Below are positions 26,785-36,041 of a DNA stretch of 64,000 nt, piece after piece. The notes beneath the pieces are model-generated. The model worked only from the letters and a program-made list of their open reading frames with translations. It was not told where the DNA came from and searched no databases. The translations under genes were made by a program, and so were the position numbers. The stretch lies in NCBI RefSeq assembly GCF_014203795.1, contig NZ_JACHJU010000001.1, positions 806,001-870,000 on the forward strand, in the 5' to 3' direction. The DNA is from Streptosporangium album. GTDB taxonomy: Bacteria; Actinomycetota; Actinomycetes; Streptosporangiales; Streptosporangiaceae. Every line of letters starts with the position of its first letter. The stretch's first letter is position 1.

Positions 26785-27804
26785 GTGAGCACTGACCTGA
26801 AGCTCGGCCTGAACCTCGGCTACTGGCAGCGGAACGCCGACGACGCCACCGAGGTCGTCCAGGCCGCGGAACGGCTGGGCTACGACTCCGTCTGGACCGC
26901 GGAGGCCTACGGCAGTGACGCCTTCACCCCTCTGGCCTGGTACGGCGCGCGTACCTCCCGCATCAAACTGGGCACCTCCGTGGTACAGATCTCGGCCAGG
27001 ACACCGGCCGCGACCGCGATGACCGCGATGACGCTCGACCACCTGACCGGCGGGCGGCTGCTCCTGGGCGTCGGCGCCTCCGGACCACAGGTGGTCGAGG
27101 GCTGGTACGGCATGCCGTTCCCCGGCCCGCTCGCCCGGACCCGCGAGTACGTCGAGATCATGCGCAAGGTCTGGCGCCGCGAGGAACCGGTGACCAGCGA
27201 CGGCGCGCACTACCCGCTCCCCTACCCGGGCGGCGCCAACCTCGGCAAGCCACTGAAGCTGATCACCCATCCGCTACGCGAGGAGATCCCGCTCTACCTC
27301 GGCGCCGAAGGTCCCCGGAACGTGGCGCTCGCCGGCGAGATCGCCGACGGCTGGCTGCCGCTGTTCGCGCTCCCGGAGAAGACCGAGCAGATGTACGGCC
27401 CGTCGCTGGCCGGCGCCCGGCCCGGCTTCGACATCGCCGCCATGGTCATGGTGATGATCACCGATGACATCAAGGGAGCGCTGAACGGCGTGAAGATGAT
27501 GCTGACGCTCTACATCGGCGGCATGGGGGCCAAGAGCCGCAACTTCCACGCCGACATCATCGGCAGGATGGGGTATGCCGAGGCGGCCCAGGAGATCCAG
27601 TCGCTCTATCTGGCCGGGCGCAGGGACGAGGCCTTCAACGCGATCCCGGACGAGCTGGCCGACGGCATCTCGCTGGTGGGCCCGGCAGGACGGATCCGCG
27701 AGCGCCTGGAGCCGTGGCGTAAGAGCCCGGTCACGAGTCTGCTGGTGATGGGACCGCGCGACGAGACCTCACTCAGGACGGTCCGCGACCTCGTCCTGGG
27801 CTGA
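26785..27804 (+). CDS. LLM-class F420-dependent oxidoreductase
   Basis: About 339 aa, a luciferase-like TIM barrel: LGLNLGYWQRNADDATEVVQ, YDSVWTAEAYGSDAF, TSRIKLGTSVVQISARTP, and LTGGRLLLGVGASGPQVVEGWYG. Enzymes of this type use reduced cofactor F420 for hydride transfer. GTG 26785 is chosen because GGAGG lies 6 bases upstream and the protein then starts like its family; the frame is open further upstream. A perfect KstR-type box lies in the promoter. The mycobacterial KstR regulon includes an LLM F420 enzyme (Rv3520c), so a role in steroid or related CoA-ester catabolism is a reasonable but unproven inference. A broken amidohydrolase fragment follows immediately. Confidence 0.88.
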   Translation: MSTDLKLGLNLGYWQRNADDATEVVQAAERLGYDSVWTAEAYGSDAFTPLAWYGARTSRIKLGTSVVQISARTPAATAMTAMTLDHLTGGRLLLGVGASGPQVVEGWYGMPFPGPLARTREYVEIMRKVWRREEPVTSDGAHYPLPYPGGANLGKPLKLITHPLREEIPLYLGAEGPRNVALAGEIADGWLPLFALPEKTEQMYGPSLAGARPGFDIAAMVMVMITDDIKGALNGVKMMLTLYIGGMGAKSRNFHADIIGRMGYAEAAQEIQSLYLAGRRDEAFNAIPDELADGISLVGPAGRIRERLEPWRKSPVTSLLVMGPRDETSLRTVRDLVLG

Positions 27805-27806
27805 TC

Positions 27807-28047
27807 CGGGGCGGCGGCTACGACCCCACCATCGTGCCGGACGGCGACTTCGACGCCCGCCGGCTCGACGAGGCGGCCCGCGACCGGCCCGTGGTGCTGC
27901 GCGCGTACGACCACCACACCGTCTGGTGCAACACCGCCGCCCTCGCGCGCGCCGGAATCGGTCCCGGCACGCCTGATCCCCGGATCGGCCGGATCGTACG
28001 GCGCGAGGACGGCAGCCCGCTCGGCACCCCGCGCGCGGAGTGCCGTC
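27807..28047 (+). pseudogene. Fragment of a YtcJ-like amidohydrolase
   Basis: Directly after the LLM stop codon a frame reads GYDPTIVPDGDFD, DRPVVLRAYDHHTVWCNTAALARAGIGP and IVRREDGSPLGT. These are consecutive segments of the middle of YtcJ-type metal-dependent amidohydrolases (usually ~530 aa). The N-terminal metal-binding HxH region and everything after SPLGT are missing; the following codons are unrelated. An open frame continues to 28238 but is not family-like. A deletion remnant is the best explanation. From 28048 to 28234 I see nothing else. Confidence 0.75.
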
Positions 28048-28234
28048 CTTCCGCGCCAACCTCTGTCATGCCACGCAGCCACTGCGGGACACCGACGGCC
28101 GACACTCGTTCAGAGCTCCTTTCTCGCGCCGTTGAGAGAGCGGGCGACAGCCGTGCCGCCCTCTCCTCCGTCCCGCGTCCTTGCCGGCGCGGAGTCGAGG
28201 TGCTCCTCGGCGGAAACGGCCCGGCAGAGCGCTG

Positions 28235-30211
28235 CTAGTCCGGACGGGGGGCGGGGTTGGCGGTGACGGAACGCAGCAGCGGAGCACTCGCCGCACCGGC
28301 CCCGACCACCCCGGCGAAGCCGAGGGCCACGCAGACGGACAGGGTGATCGCGCCGGTGAGGTTCATGGCGGAGAGCGCGAACGGCAGGGCGCAGAACACC
28401 CCGATCGCGATGGCACCGCCGCCCATGACCGTCAGCGGGATCAGCGTCTCGGCGCGACGGGCCCTGTTCAGCACCTCCAGCGGGGTTCCCGCCAGGCGGA
28501 GCAGGGCATAGGTCTGCCTGCGGTCCAGGATCGAGGAGGCGGCGGTGATCCCGGCGCTGGCGATGGCGACCAGGAACGAGACCGCGAGCACGGTGACCGT
28601 CCCGGTGCCGATATCGCCGAGGAGGCGGTTCGACAGCTCCCCGTCGGCGTCCAGGGTCGCGCCGTGTCCCGGCACCAGGCCGTCGAGGGCGGTGCGCGCC
28701 CGGTCGACCGTCTCGGTGTCACGCTCCTGGAGGGAGGCGGTGAGCACCTTGGTCCCGCCCTCGCCGCCACCGACGTCGATCCCGGCGAGGATTCCCGCCG
28801 CGGACAGGCGCTCGCGGGCCCCGGCGGTCGCCTCGGCCACCTGGGACGAGGGGACGGACAGGTGCAGGTCGGTGGCGTTCGCGTTGCCGAGCAGGCCGCT
28901 GTCCGGGCTGAGGAAGCCGATGAACCCGGCCACGAACCCGGTCATGGCGACGCCGCTCACGGTCCGCCAGGCGGCCCTGGGATCGTCCATCAGGCGGCGC
29001 CCGGCCAGCAGGCGGGCCGGACGGCGCGCCGTGCGCGCGGTGATCCGGCCGATCAGGCCGATCACCCACGGGCCCACCAGGTTGATGGCCAGGAAGGCGA
29101 GGCCCAGGACGACGGCGATCACTCCGGCGCCGACGCCCACCCCGAGCGTGGGTACCACGGCGAGGATCGCCAGCAGCGCGACGACCCGGACGGAGCGCAT
29201 CGCCGGAGGTGTCTCCCGCTTGGCGACACCGAGCGGGCTGACCACGACCCGGCGCAGGCCGACCACCGCCGACAGGCCGACGAGCAGCGGCACGGCCACC
29301 AGAACGGCGAGCACGGGGAGCACCCCGGGCCACGCGTCGGAGACGAACCAGGTGCCACCGGCGATCTCGATCCCGGTGATCAGCGGGATGGACAGGCCGT
29401 AGAGCACGGTGCCCAGCACCGCTCCGCCGAACGCGATGATCACCGCCTCCGCGACGGTCATCGTGACCACCTGGCCGGGGGTCGCGCCCACCAGCCGGAG
29501 CGCGGCCAGACGCTGGTCCCGGCGGGCCACGGTGAGCCTGGCCGCCGCGCCCCCGAACACCAGCAGCGGCACGACCATGAGAACGCTCGCGATCAGTCCC
29601 AGCGCCTTGTACACCTCCGCCGTCTGCGTCGGCTCCCCGGTGAAGCCGGAGATCTTCGTCGGCGCGATGGCGGCACCGGAAGGAACGGAGGCACCCGGAG
29701 GCCTGCCGTCCGCCGGCGCGGTCATCAACGGGGAGTCCGGTGCCTGCCCGCGGACCGCGACGAGTTCACCGGGGTGGACCAGTGCCTCGTCGCCGACCGT
29801 TCCGCCGATCTTCGTGGGGAATCGGTGGGCGAGCTGGTCGGCCGGGAGACTTACGGTGAGTTCGGCCAGCGCGGGAGAGAACCAGACCTCGCCCGGGACC
29901 GGGAAGCGGTCCAGGCCCGGCGGCGGGGCCGTCCCCGGTTTCAGCGCCGCCAGGTCCACCACCGTGATCGCGCTGTCGCGCACGTAGTCCGTGTGCACGG
30001 CCTCGATCGCCACGGCCTTGCCGGTGGCCGTGACCGGGTTGCGCCACGCCTCCCGGTCGGCCCGGCTCTGGAAGGCGAGGTTGGCCGTCACGGCGAAGAG
30101 CAGCAGGGCGGTGGAGACCGCCACCGCGATCGCGGTCAGCACCGCCCCCAGCAGGCCGCGGCGGCCGCCGCCGCGCAGCAGCCGCCAGGTCAGGCCCATC
30201 AGCCCGCTCAT
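28235..30211 (-). CDS. FtsX/MacB-type ABC transporter permease
   Basis: About 658 aa. One N-terminal membrane helix is followed by an extracytoplasmic region. Then comes a first FtsX permease block (~195-340, with [18 protein letters not shown]), a central helix pair, a second extracytoplasmic region, and a C-terminal FtsX block ([22 protein letters not shown]). Duplicated FtsX blocks are usual for actinomycete antibiotic- or peptide-resistance exporters. The start overlaps the stop of the ATPase gene by four bases (30208-30211). The facing response regulator makes a cell-envelope stress or drug-resistance module likely. Substrate unknown. Confidence 0.88.
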   Translation of the reverse strand: MSGLMGLTWRLLRGGGRRGLLGAVLTAIAVAVSTALLLFAVTANLAFQSRADREAWRNPVTATGKAVAIEAVHTDYVRDSAITVVDLAALKPGTAPPPGLDRFPVPGEVWFSPALAELTVSLPADQLAHRFPTKIGGTVGDEALVHPGELVAVRGQAPDSPLMTAPADGRPPGASVPSGAAIAPTKISGFTGEPTQTAEVYKALGLIASVLMVVPLLVFGGAAARLTVARRDQRLAALRLVGATPGQVVTMTVAEAVIIAFGGAVLGTVLYGLSIPLITGIEIAGGTWFVSDAWPGVLPVLAVLVAVPLLVGLSAVVGLRRVVVSPLGVAKRETPPAMRSVRVVALLAILAVVPTLGVGVGAGVIAVVLGLAFLAINLVGPWVIGLIGRITARTARRPARLLAGRRLMDDPRAAWRTVSGVAMTGFVAGFIGFLSPDSGLLGNANATDLHLSVPSSQVAEATAGARERLSAAGILAGIDVGGGEGGTKVLTASLQERDTETVDRARTALDGLVPGHGATLDADGELSNRLLGDIGTGTVTVLAVSFLVAIASAGITAASSILDRRQTYALLRLAGTPLEVLNRARRAETLIPLTVMGGGAIAIGVFCALPFALSAMNLTGAITLSVCVALGFAGVVGAGAASAPLLRSVTANPAPRPD

Positions 30212-30978
30212 CCCGTCACCTCGGGGGTCTCGGGAGCCCTCAGCGCACCGGGGACGTGGTGGACGGCCGGCCGGCGCGCGGCGTCGTGGTCAGCGGGGGA
30301 TGGCGCACCGTACCGGGCGGGGATGAGCCGGCCGTCGCGGACCTCGACCACGCGGTCGCACCAGCGGGCCACCTCCACGTCGTGGGTGACGACCACCAGC
30401 GAGGCGCCGTTGTGCTTGGTGGCCTCCACCAGCAGGCGCATCGTGTCGTGGCCGGTGGCCTGGTCGAGCGCGCCGGTCGGCTCGTCGGCGAAGATCACCG
30501 CCGGCCGGGTGACCAGGGCGCGGGCGATCGCCACCCGTTGCGCCTGGCCGCCGGAGAGCTCCCCGGGCCGGCGTCCCTCCATGCCGCCGAGGCCGAGCGG
30601 GCCGAACCATTCACGGGCCTGCCGTACGGCGTCGGCCCGGGACACGTTGCCGAGCATGAGGGGCAGCGCGACGTTCTCCTCGGCCGGAAGCTCCGGCAGG
30701 AGCTGGCCGAACTGGAAGACGAACCCGAACCGGCTGCGGCGCAGGGCGCTGCGCTCCCGCTCCCGCATCGTGTCGACGCGCCCGCCGAGCAGGTGCACCT
30801 CACCCGTGTCCGGCTTCATGATCCCGGCGAGGCAGTGCAGCAGGGTCGACTTGCCCGACCCGCTCGGCCCCATGATCGCTACAGCCTCGCCCGCGTGGAC
30901 GGCCAGGCCGACGCCTCCCAGCGCCACGGTCGGGCCGAACCGCTTGACCAGGCCGACCCCTTCAAGAACAACACTCAT
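30208..30978 (-). CDS. ABC transporter ATPase, MacB/LolD type
   Basis: About 256 aa. Walker [18 protein letters not shown]-loop [18 protein letters not shown], signature [15 protein letters not shown], Walker [13 protein letters not shown], and H-loop [11 protein letters not shown]. The lineage-specific EPTGALD motif marks the MacB/LolD/FtsE group that pairs with FtsX-type permeases, here the coupled downstream gene. ATG 30978 is chosen because it starts the domain; the open frame continues upstream through the divergent promoter and response-regulator DNA, which is not coding on this strand. Confidence 0.92.
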   Translation of the reverse strand: MSVVLEGVGLVKRFGPTVALGGVGLAVHAGEAVAIMGPSGSGKSTLLHCLAGIMKPDTGEVHLLGGRVDTMRERERSALRRSRFGFVFQFGQLLPELPAEENVALPLMLGNVSRADAVRQAREWFGPLGLGGMEGRRPGELSGGQAQRVAIARALVTRPAVIFADEPTGALDQATGHDTMRLLVEATKHNGASLVVVTHDVEVARWCDRVVEVRDGRLIPARYGAPSPADHDAARRPAVHHVPGALRAPETPEVTG

Positions 30979-31022
30979 GCCGATGACCCTCCCGCGTACG
31001 GGCATCGCGGTGGATCGGCCGA

Positions 31023-31042
31023 CCGTCCGATCCATCGGACGG
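31023..31042. promoter_or_regulatory. 9-bp perfect inverted repeat between ABC exporter and response regulator
   Basis: ccgtccgat (31023-31031) and atcggacgg (31034-31042) are perfect inverted copies with a 2-base spacer. A further half-site (atcgtccga) follows within 15 bases. It lies between divergent start codons at 30978 and 31093 and is the natural candidate for the response-regulator binding site. Function inferred. Confidence 0.55.
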
Positions 31043-31092
31043 GCCATCGTCCGAAAGTCGGAGAGCCCACGACGGGTGGCAGAATCCATCAG

Positions 31093-31743
31093 GTGACAAT
31101 TCGGGTGCTCATCGCTGACGACCAGGAGCTGGTGCGTGCCGGTTTCCGGATGATTCTGAACGCACAGGAGGACATGGAGGTCGTGGCGACCGCCGGGGAC
31201 GGCGCCGAGGCGGTCGAACACGCGAGGAGGCTCCGGCCCGATGTGTGTCTGCTCGACATCCGGATGCCCAAGCTGGACGGTCTTGAGGTCACCCGGATCC
31301 TGGCCGGCCCCGGCGTGGCCGATCCGCTGCGGGTGGTCATCGTCACGACCTTCGACCTCGACGAGTACGTCTACGGCGCGCTGCGCGCGGGCGCGACCGG
31401 GTTCCTGCTCAAGGACAGCGGGCCGACGCTGCTGATCGAGGCGATCCGGGCCGCCGCCGCCGGGGACGCGCTGGTGTCGCCGTCGGTGACCGTGCGCCTG
31501 CTCGAGCACCTGGCCCACCCCCGGGCCGGCTTCGGCCGATCGCTCGCCGACCCCCTCACCGAGCGCGAGCTGGACGTCGTCCGTCTGGTGGCCAGAGGCC
31601 GGACCAACCAGGAGGTCGCCGCGGAGCTGTTCGTCTCGCTCTCCACGGTCAAAACGCACCTGGGGAGCATCCAGGTGAAACTGGGCGCCAGGAACCGGGT
31701 GGAGATCGCCGCATGGGCCTGGGAGTCAGGTGTGGTGAGCTGA
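31093..31743 (+). CDS. NarL/LuxR-family response regulator (orphan in this window)
   Basis: About 216 aa. The receiver domain has acidic pocket Asp9/Asp10, phosphoacceptor Asp55 ([12 protein letters not shown]), Thr (VTTFD) and Lys (FLLKDSG). The C-terminal LuxR helix-turn-helix reads [36 protein letters not shown]. The GTG start at 31093 gives the canonical beginning [17 protein letters not shown]. It diverges from an ABC-FtsX exporter, with a palindrome between. No histidine kinase gene lies on either side, although most such regulators are coupled to one. Regulation of the exporter is the likely role. Confidence 0.9.
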   Translation: MTIRVLIADDQELVRAGFRMILNAQEDMEVVATAGDGAEAVEHARRLRPDVCLLDIRMPKLDGLEVTRILAGPGVADPLRVVIVTTFDLDEYVYGALRAGATGFLLKDSGPTLLIEAIRAAAAGDALVSPSVTVRLLEHLAHPRAGFGRSLADPLTERELDVVRLVARGRTNQEVAAELFVSLSTVKTHLGSIQVKLGARNRVEIAAWAWESGVVS

Positions 31744-31831
31744 GCCGCCGGGCGCGGGGAGCGGATTAGCGGAGGAGCGGACGGGATAGAAAAAGGGCAA
31801 GTCCTTCAGCGCATGCCGGGGGGAGACACAC

Positions 31832-32572
31832 ATGCGCTTCATCCCATCGCTACAAAAAAGATCCGTTTCGGCCGTCTATCTGACCCTTACTGCCCAAATA
31901 GTGACCACCACCGCGTTGACGGCTTTCGAACAGGTCCGCGGCCGGCGACTGGCCCGGGAGATCTCGACGCTCGGCGGCGACCCCCACGCCCCCGGTGCGC
32001 AGGCCGTCGTCGGCGCGGTCACCCTCTTCGCCATCCTGATCATGCTCGTCGCCGTGACCACGGTCGCGGCCGTCGTGGCCTATCTCACCTGGCTGGTCCA
32101 GGCCCGTCGGACCGCCGTTCCCCGGGCGTCGGCGACCTCGGTCCTGGTCGCCTGGCTTGTGCCCGGCGTCGACCTGATCGCCCCGCCACTGCTGGTATAT
32201 CGCCTCTGGTGGGCCTCCCGCCCGCCCGCGGACCGTCACGGCCGCTGGGTGGCGCTGCTGGCCGCCTGGTGGCTGAGCTGGCTGGCCATGCTCGTCCTGG
32301 TGCCCGTAAGGCTGTCGCTCGACAGCGTTCCGGGGGACGCCAGCCTGACCGGCCTCGGCCCGCTCGAGCTGGCCGCCGTCGCGGTCTCCGCCCTGCTGTG
32401 CGCGGCAGTCGTCCGGCAGATCACCCAGATCCAGACCACGGGCACCCGCTACCCGCGGCGGGCGCAGGATCGTCCGGTCGCCTCATGGGCGGACCCTGCG
32501 GCGCATGAGGCCCTTCCGCAGATCCTCACCAGGCAGGTGCCCGTGCAGCAGGCCCATCCCACCGGTCATTGA
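31832..32572 (+). CDS. DUF4328 membrane protein
   Basis: About 246 aa with four to five hydrophobic segments (~12-30, 58-85, 100-122, 140-160, 178-196). The segment ARRTAVPRASATSVLVAWLVPGVDLIAPPLLVYRLW is typical of the DUF4328 family found in actinomycetes. The C-terminus is cytoplasmic and hydrophilic. Function is unknown for the family. A GGGGGAGA site precedes ATG 31832. It follows the response regulator by about 90 bases on the same strand but is not obviously part of that module. Confidence 0.75.
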   Translation: MRFIPSLQKRSVSAVYLTLTAQIVTTTALTAFEQVRGRRLAREISTLGGDPHAPGAQAVVGAVTLFAILIMLVAVTTVAAVVAYLTWLVQARRTAVPRASATSVLVAWLVPGVDLIAPPLLVYRLWWASRPPADRHGRWVALLAAWWLSWLAMLVLVPVRLSLDSVPGDASLTGLGPLELAAVAVSALLCAAVVRQITQIQTTGTRYPRRAQDRPVASWADPAAHEALPQILTRQVPVQQAHPTGH

Positions 32573-32604
32573 CCACGGGGACGCCGGCCGGGCGGGGCGG
32601 GCCG

Positions 32605-32859
32605 TCAGTCCCACGCCCTCATCAGCAGCCAGCCCTCGCCGGCGGTGTCGAAGCGGAGCTCGTAGGTGCCGAGGCCGGCCTCGACCCGCCAGAACCGGCG
32701 CTCCCCCGGATCGGCCTCGGAGAGCTTCCACCCCTCTCGCGAGACGACCCAGTGGTCCAGCACCCGGCGGACGGCGTGCAGCCGGTCACGCCAGACGAAC
32801 TGGACCGGCCGGCCCTCCTGGGTCCACACCTGGATGGGGTCCCCGTAAAGTCTGCTCAA
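32605..32859 (-). CDS. DUF6504-family small protein
   Basis: About 84 aa. The sequence SRLYGDPIQVWTQEGRPVQF, WRDRLHAVRRVLDHWVVSREG and FWRVEAGLGTYELRFD is characteristic of the short DUF6504 family, for which no function is established. I prefer the TTG start at 32859 because GGAGGGAA stands about 8 bases upstream and the product then begins like family members; an ATG at 32928 would add 23 residues. Strand and spacing place it downstream of the GntR regulator. Confidence 0.65.
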   Translation of the reverse strand: MSRLYGDPIQVWTQEGRPVQFVWRDRLHAVRRVLDHWVVSREGWKLSEADPGERRFWRVEAGLGTYELRFDTAGEGWLLMRAWD

Positions 32860-32934
32860 AGCGCCGCTTCCCTCCCGTGGCCTTCGGATGGGCACCCGGG
32901 GGAAGACGGGCCCTGCCGTATCGAACATACGTTC

Positions 32935-33690
32935 TTACAGGGTCGGGCGCAAGTCCCCCACCTGCCGCACCAGTGGATTGGCGTCCACGGAGTTGTGGAT
33001 CCCGAAGGTCACACTGCCCGCGCGGTAACGGTCGTCGGACCATTCGACCGGGCGGCCCTCGTGGGTGGTGGTGGCCCGCCTCTGACGCAGCAGCGGGCTG
33101 CCCCGCCGTACGGCCAGCAGCCGGGCGTCCTCCACTCCCGCCGCGACCGCGTCGATGAGGTGCTCGCCGTAGGCGAAGACAAGGCCGACGCTGTCGTAGA
33201 GAGCCTGGGTGACCGACTCGCACCCGGGGTCGATCCGCTCGACGGCCGGAGCGATCCATCCGGCGTAGACGGTCCGTTCCAGCATCACCGGCTCACCCTC
33301 AAGGGAGCGGAGCCGCAGGACCGACAGCACCTGCTCGCCCGGCTGGAGTGCCAGCCGTACCGCCTCGGTGGCGTCCGCGCCCCGGCGACGCTGCTCCAGC
33401 ACGCGCCCGCTGACCCGGTAGCCCATCGCCCGCGCCCACTGCGCGAAGCTGTGCAGCTCGGCGAAGCTCTGGCTCCGCTCGCGGCCGAGCACGATACGTC
33501 TGGCCCCCTGCCGGGAGCCGACCATGCCCTCGGTGACGAGCACGGCCACCGCCTGGCGGACCGTGCCGCGCGAGGCCGTGAAACGGGCGGCGAGCTCGGC
33601 CTCGGTGGGGAGCTGTGCCCCCACGGCGTACTCGCCGCGCATGATCGCCTCCCGCAGCTCCGCGGCGATCCCCACGTAGCGCGCCGTCAC
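32935..33690 (-). CDS. GntR-family regulator, HutC/UTRA subfamily
   Basis: About 251 aa. The N-terminal GntR winged helix reads YVGIAAELREAIMRGEYAVGAQLPTEAELAARFTASRGTVRQAVAVL. The C-terminal UTRA ligand domain has the usual EGEPVMLERTVYAG and GSPLLRQRRATTTHEGRPVEWSDDRYR segments. GTG 33690 is chosen because GntR proteins start within a few residues of the winged helix; the frame is open to 33786. It diverges from a SBP-permease-permease-ATPase-HAD operon and is probably its repressor. A TTGTACAA palindrome lies between. Confidence 0.85.
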   Translation of the reverse strand: MTARYVGIAAELREAIMRGEYAVGAQLPTEAELAARFTASRGTVRQAVAVLVTEGMVGSRQGARRIVLGRERSQSFAELHSFAQWARAMGYRVSGRVLEQRRRGADATEAVRLALQPGEQVLSVLRLRSLEGEPVMLERTVYAGWIAPAVERIDPGCESVTQALYDSVGLVFAYGEHLIDAVAAGVEDARLLAVRRGSPLLRQRRATTTHEGRPVEWSDDRYRAGSVTFGIHNSVDANPLVRQVGDLRPTL

Positions 33691-33924
33691 GGTCGCCCCC
33701 GCCTGGCGGCCCACCGGCCCCGCCACCCCGCCCGGTCCCTCACGCCCGCCCCTCCGTCCCGGCCCGGACACCGCCGGAACCTCCACCGCTGCGCACAGGT
33801 GGCAGCCGATGCGCCTCCACCATAAACACGCGCGGACCGCTCATGAAACCGCAGCTCTTTAGTTCCACCGGCGTACGTTGGGCGTTCATCGGATCGAAAC
33901 CGATTACCGGCTTTCTGGGTCTAG

Positions 33925-33938
33925 CTTGTTTGTACAAG
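33925..33938. promoter_or_regulatory. Candidate GntR operator (CTTGT-N4-ACAAG / TTGTACAA)
   Basis: CTTGT (33925-33929) and ACAAG (33934-33938) form an inverted repeat, and TTGTACAA (33930-33937) inside it is itself a perfect palindrome. It lies 47 bases before the substrate-binding-protein start, in an AT-richer stretch between the divergent GntR gene and the ABC operon. HutC-type regulators recognise TTGTA-rich palindromes, so operator function is likely but inferred. Confidence 0.55.
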
Positions 33939-33984
33939 TTCGCCTACTTTCGTTGCATATTGCACGCCCCCCTTGGGAGAAAAC

Positions 33985-35154
33985 GTGATCGCATCCCGAG
34001 TCCGTTTCGCAGGTCTGGCCGCGTTCCTCCTCGTAGGCGCCACAGCATGCGGAGCAGCCCCGACCACCGCGGCGCCGTCCGCCTCCACCTCCGGCGGCGG
34101 GTCCGCGGCGGGTACGGACGCAAGGACCGCCGCCTCCGCGGCCGACTTCGGCGGGCTGGACAAGCTCGTCGAGGCGGCCAAGAAGGAGGGCAAGCTCCAC
34201 GTCATCGCCCTGCCGCCCGACTGGGCCAACTACGGAAAGATCATCGAGGCCTTCACCGCGAAGTACGGCATCGCGATCGAGAGCGAGACTCCCGACGCCG
34301 CCAGTGCCGACGAGATCAACGCGCTGAAGACCCGCAAGGGCCAGGACCGGGCCCCCGACGTGGTCGACGTCAGCCAGTCCTTCGCCATCAGCGGCGCCGC
34401 CGAGGGACTGTTCACCCCCTACAAGGTCCAGACCTGGGACAAGATCCCCGACAACCAGAAGGAGCCGAGCGGCCTCTGGTTCAACGACTACGGCGGCTAC
34501 GTCTCGATCGGCTGCGACGCCAAGAAGATCGCCACCTGCCCGGAGAGCTTCGCCGACCTGCTCAAGCCCGAGTACAAGGGCAAGGTCGCGATGAACGGCA
34601 ACCCGACCCAGTCCGGCTCGGCGTTCGCGGGCGTGTACGCGGCGGCGCTGGCCAACGGCGGCTCCTTCGACGACATCCAGCCCGGTCTGGACTTCTTCAA
34701 GAAACTGAAGGCCGCGGGCAACTTCAACCCGGTGGAGACCACCCCCGCCACCATCGAGAAGGGCGAGACCCAGATCAGCATCGACTGGGACTACAACAAC
34801 GCCGCCTACGCCCCCAAGATGGCCGGCAAGGGCCTCGACTGGAAGACGGTCATCCCCTCGGACGGCAAATACTTCCAGCTCTACGCGCAGGCGATCAACA
34901 AGGACGCCCCGCACCCGGCCGCCGCCCGCCTCTGGCAGGAGTTCCTCTACAGCCCCGAGGGCCAGAACCTCTACCTCGGCGGCTTCGCCCGCCCGGTGCT
35001 GCTGCCGGCCATGAAGGCCGACGGCACGGTCGACAAGACGGCGGAGGCCAACCTCCCCCCGGTCGAGGGTGAGCCCACCTTCCCGACCGAGGCTCAGACG
35101 GCCAAGGCCAAGGAAGTCCTGACCGGCGGCTGGAGCGCCGCCGTCGCCGGCTGA
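33985..35154 (+). CDS. ABC transporter substrate-binding lipoprotein (PotD/Fe3+-type)
   Basis: About 389 aa. A lipoprotein signal peptide ends at Cys22 (LLVGATAC), followed by a Ser/Gly-rich linker and a type II periplasmic-binding fold (LVEAAKKEGKLHVIALPPDWANYGKI; TPATIEKGETQISIDWDYN). I take GTG 33985 as start because GGGAGA lies 4 bases upstream; TTG 33973 is in frame. The family serves polyamines, Fe3+, thiamine, phosphonates and sugar phosphates, and ligand identity is not readable here. It is the first gene of a five-gene operon with two permeases, an ATPase and a HAD phosphatase. Confidence 0.88.
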   Translation: MIASRVRFAGLAAFLLVGATACGAAPTTAAPSASTSGGGSAAGTDARTAASAADFGGLDKLVEAAKKEGKLHVIALPPDWANYGKIIEAFTAKYGIAIESETPDAASADEINALKTRKGQDRAPDVVDVSQSFAISGAAEGLFTPYKVQTWDKIPDNQKEPSGLWFNDYGGYVSIGCDAKKIATCPESFADLLKPEYKGKVAMNGNPTQSGSAFAGVYAAALANGGSFDDIQPGLDFFKKLKAAGNFNPVETTPATIEKGETQISIDWDYNNAAYAPKMAGKGLDWKTVIPSDGKYFQLYAQAINKDAPHPAAARLWQEFLYSPEGQNLYLGGFARPVLLPAMKADGTVDKTAEANLPPVEGEPTFPTEAQTAKAKEVLTGGWSAAVAG

Positions 35155-35159
35155 TCCGG

Positions 35160-36041
35160 ATGACGACCGACGCGGGTACGGCCGTCCGGGACGGCGGCCG
35201 TACCCGGCCCACCGGCTGGACGGCCGCGCTGCCGCTGCTCGTCTTCGTGGCGCTGGCGTTCGGGATCCCGGTGGTCGCGCTGCTGTTCGGCGCGTTCACC
35301 GTCCGGGATCCCGCGACCAAGGTCTCCGCCTTCACCACCGCCAACATGACCGAGAGCCTCCGGGGCAACTACCTCGCCACCCTCCTCGGCAGCGTGAAGC
35401 TGTCGGCGGTGGTCGCGGTGCTCGGCGCCGTCCTGGGCACCTTCCTGGCCCAGGCCGTGGTCACCTCCCGGTTCCGGGCGCTGCGCGAGTCGGTGCTGAC
35501 CGCCTCGGGCGTGCTCGCCAACTTCGGCGGCGTGCCGCTGGCGTTCGTCTGGGTCGGCACGCTGGGCAACTCCGGCGTGATCACCAATGTCTTCGGGCTG
35601 GGTGACGCCGGCTGGAGCCTGTACAACTTCTGGGGCCTTGCCCTGGTCTACATGTATTTCTCGGTGCCGCTGATGGTGCTCGTCGTGGTGCCCGCCCTGG
35701 ACGGCCTGAAGCCGCAGTGGCGGGAGGCCGCCGGCAACAGCGGCGCCACCGCCTGGCAGTACTGGCGGCACGTCGGCATCCCGGTGCTGGTCCCCTCCCT
35801 CCTGGGCGGGGTGGTGCTGCTGTTCGGCGGCGCGTTCGCCGCCTACGCCACCGCCAAGGCGATGGTCGGCAGCACGGTCCCGCTGGTCACCCTGCAGATC
35901 GCGGACGCCCTCACCGGTGACGTGCTCATCGGCCACGAGAACATCGCGCTCGCGCTCAGCCTCGACATGATCGTTGTCGCGGGCCTGGTGATGGCGGTCT
36001 ACCTGCCCCTGCAGAAGAGGAGCAGCCGATGGCTGCGGTGA
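35160..36041 (+). CDS. ABC transporter permease, first subunit
   Basis: About 293 aa with six membrane helices. The cytoplasmic coupling loop is EAAGNSGATAWQYWRHVGIPVL, the canonical EAA motif that docks on the ATPase. Starts 6 bases after the substrate-binding protein. PotB/ThiP/PhnU-like by arrangement. Its 3' end overlaps the second permease by 13 bases. Confidence 0.9.
   Translation: MTTDAGTAVRDGGRTRPTGWTAALPLLVFVALAFGIPVVALLFGAFTVRDPATKVSAFTTANMTESLRGNYLATLLGSVKLSAVVAVLGAVLGTFLAQAVVTSRFRALRESVLTASGVLANFGGVPLAFVWVGTLGNSGVITNVFGLGDAGWSLYNFWGLALVYMYFSVPLMVLVVVPALDGLKPQWREAAGNSGATAWQYWRHVGIPVLVPSLLGGVVLLFGGAFAAYATAKAMVGSTVPLVTLQIADALTGDVLIGHENIALALSLDMIVVAGLVMAVYLPLQKRSSRWLR

Noticed and set aside
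31094..31659. N-terminal extension of the ABC ATPase through the response-regulator region
   Set aside because: The frame is open, but the sequence is antisense to a clear receiver/LuxR protein; the ATPase domain starts at 30978.
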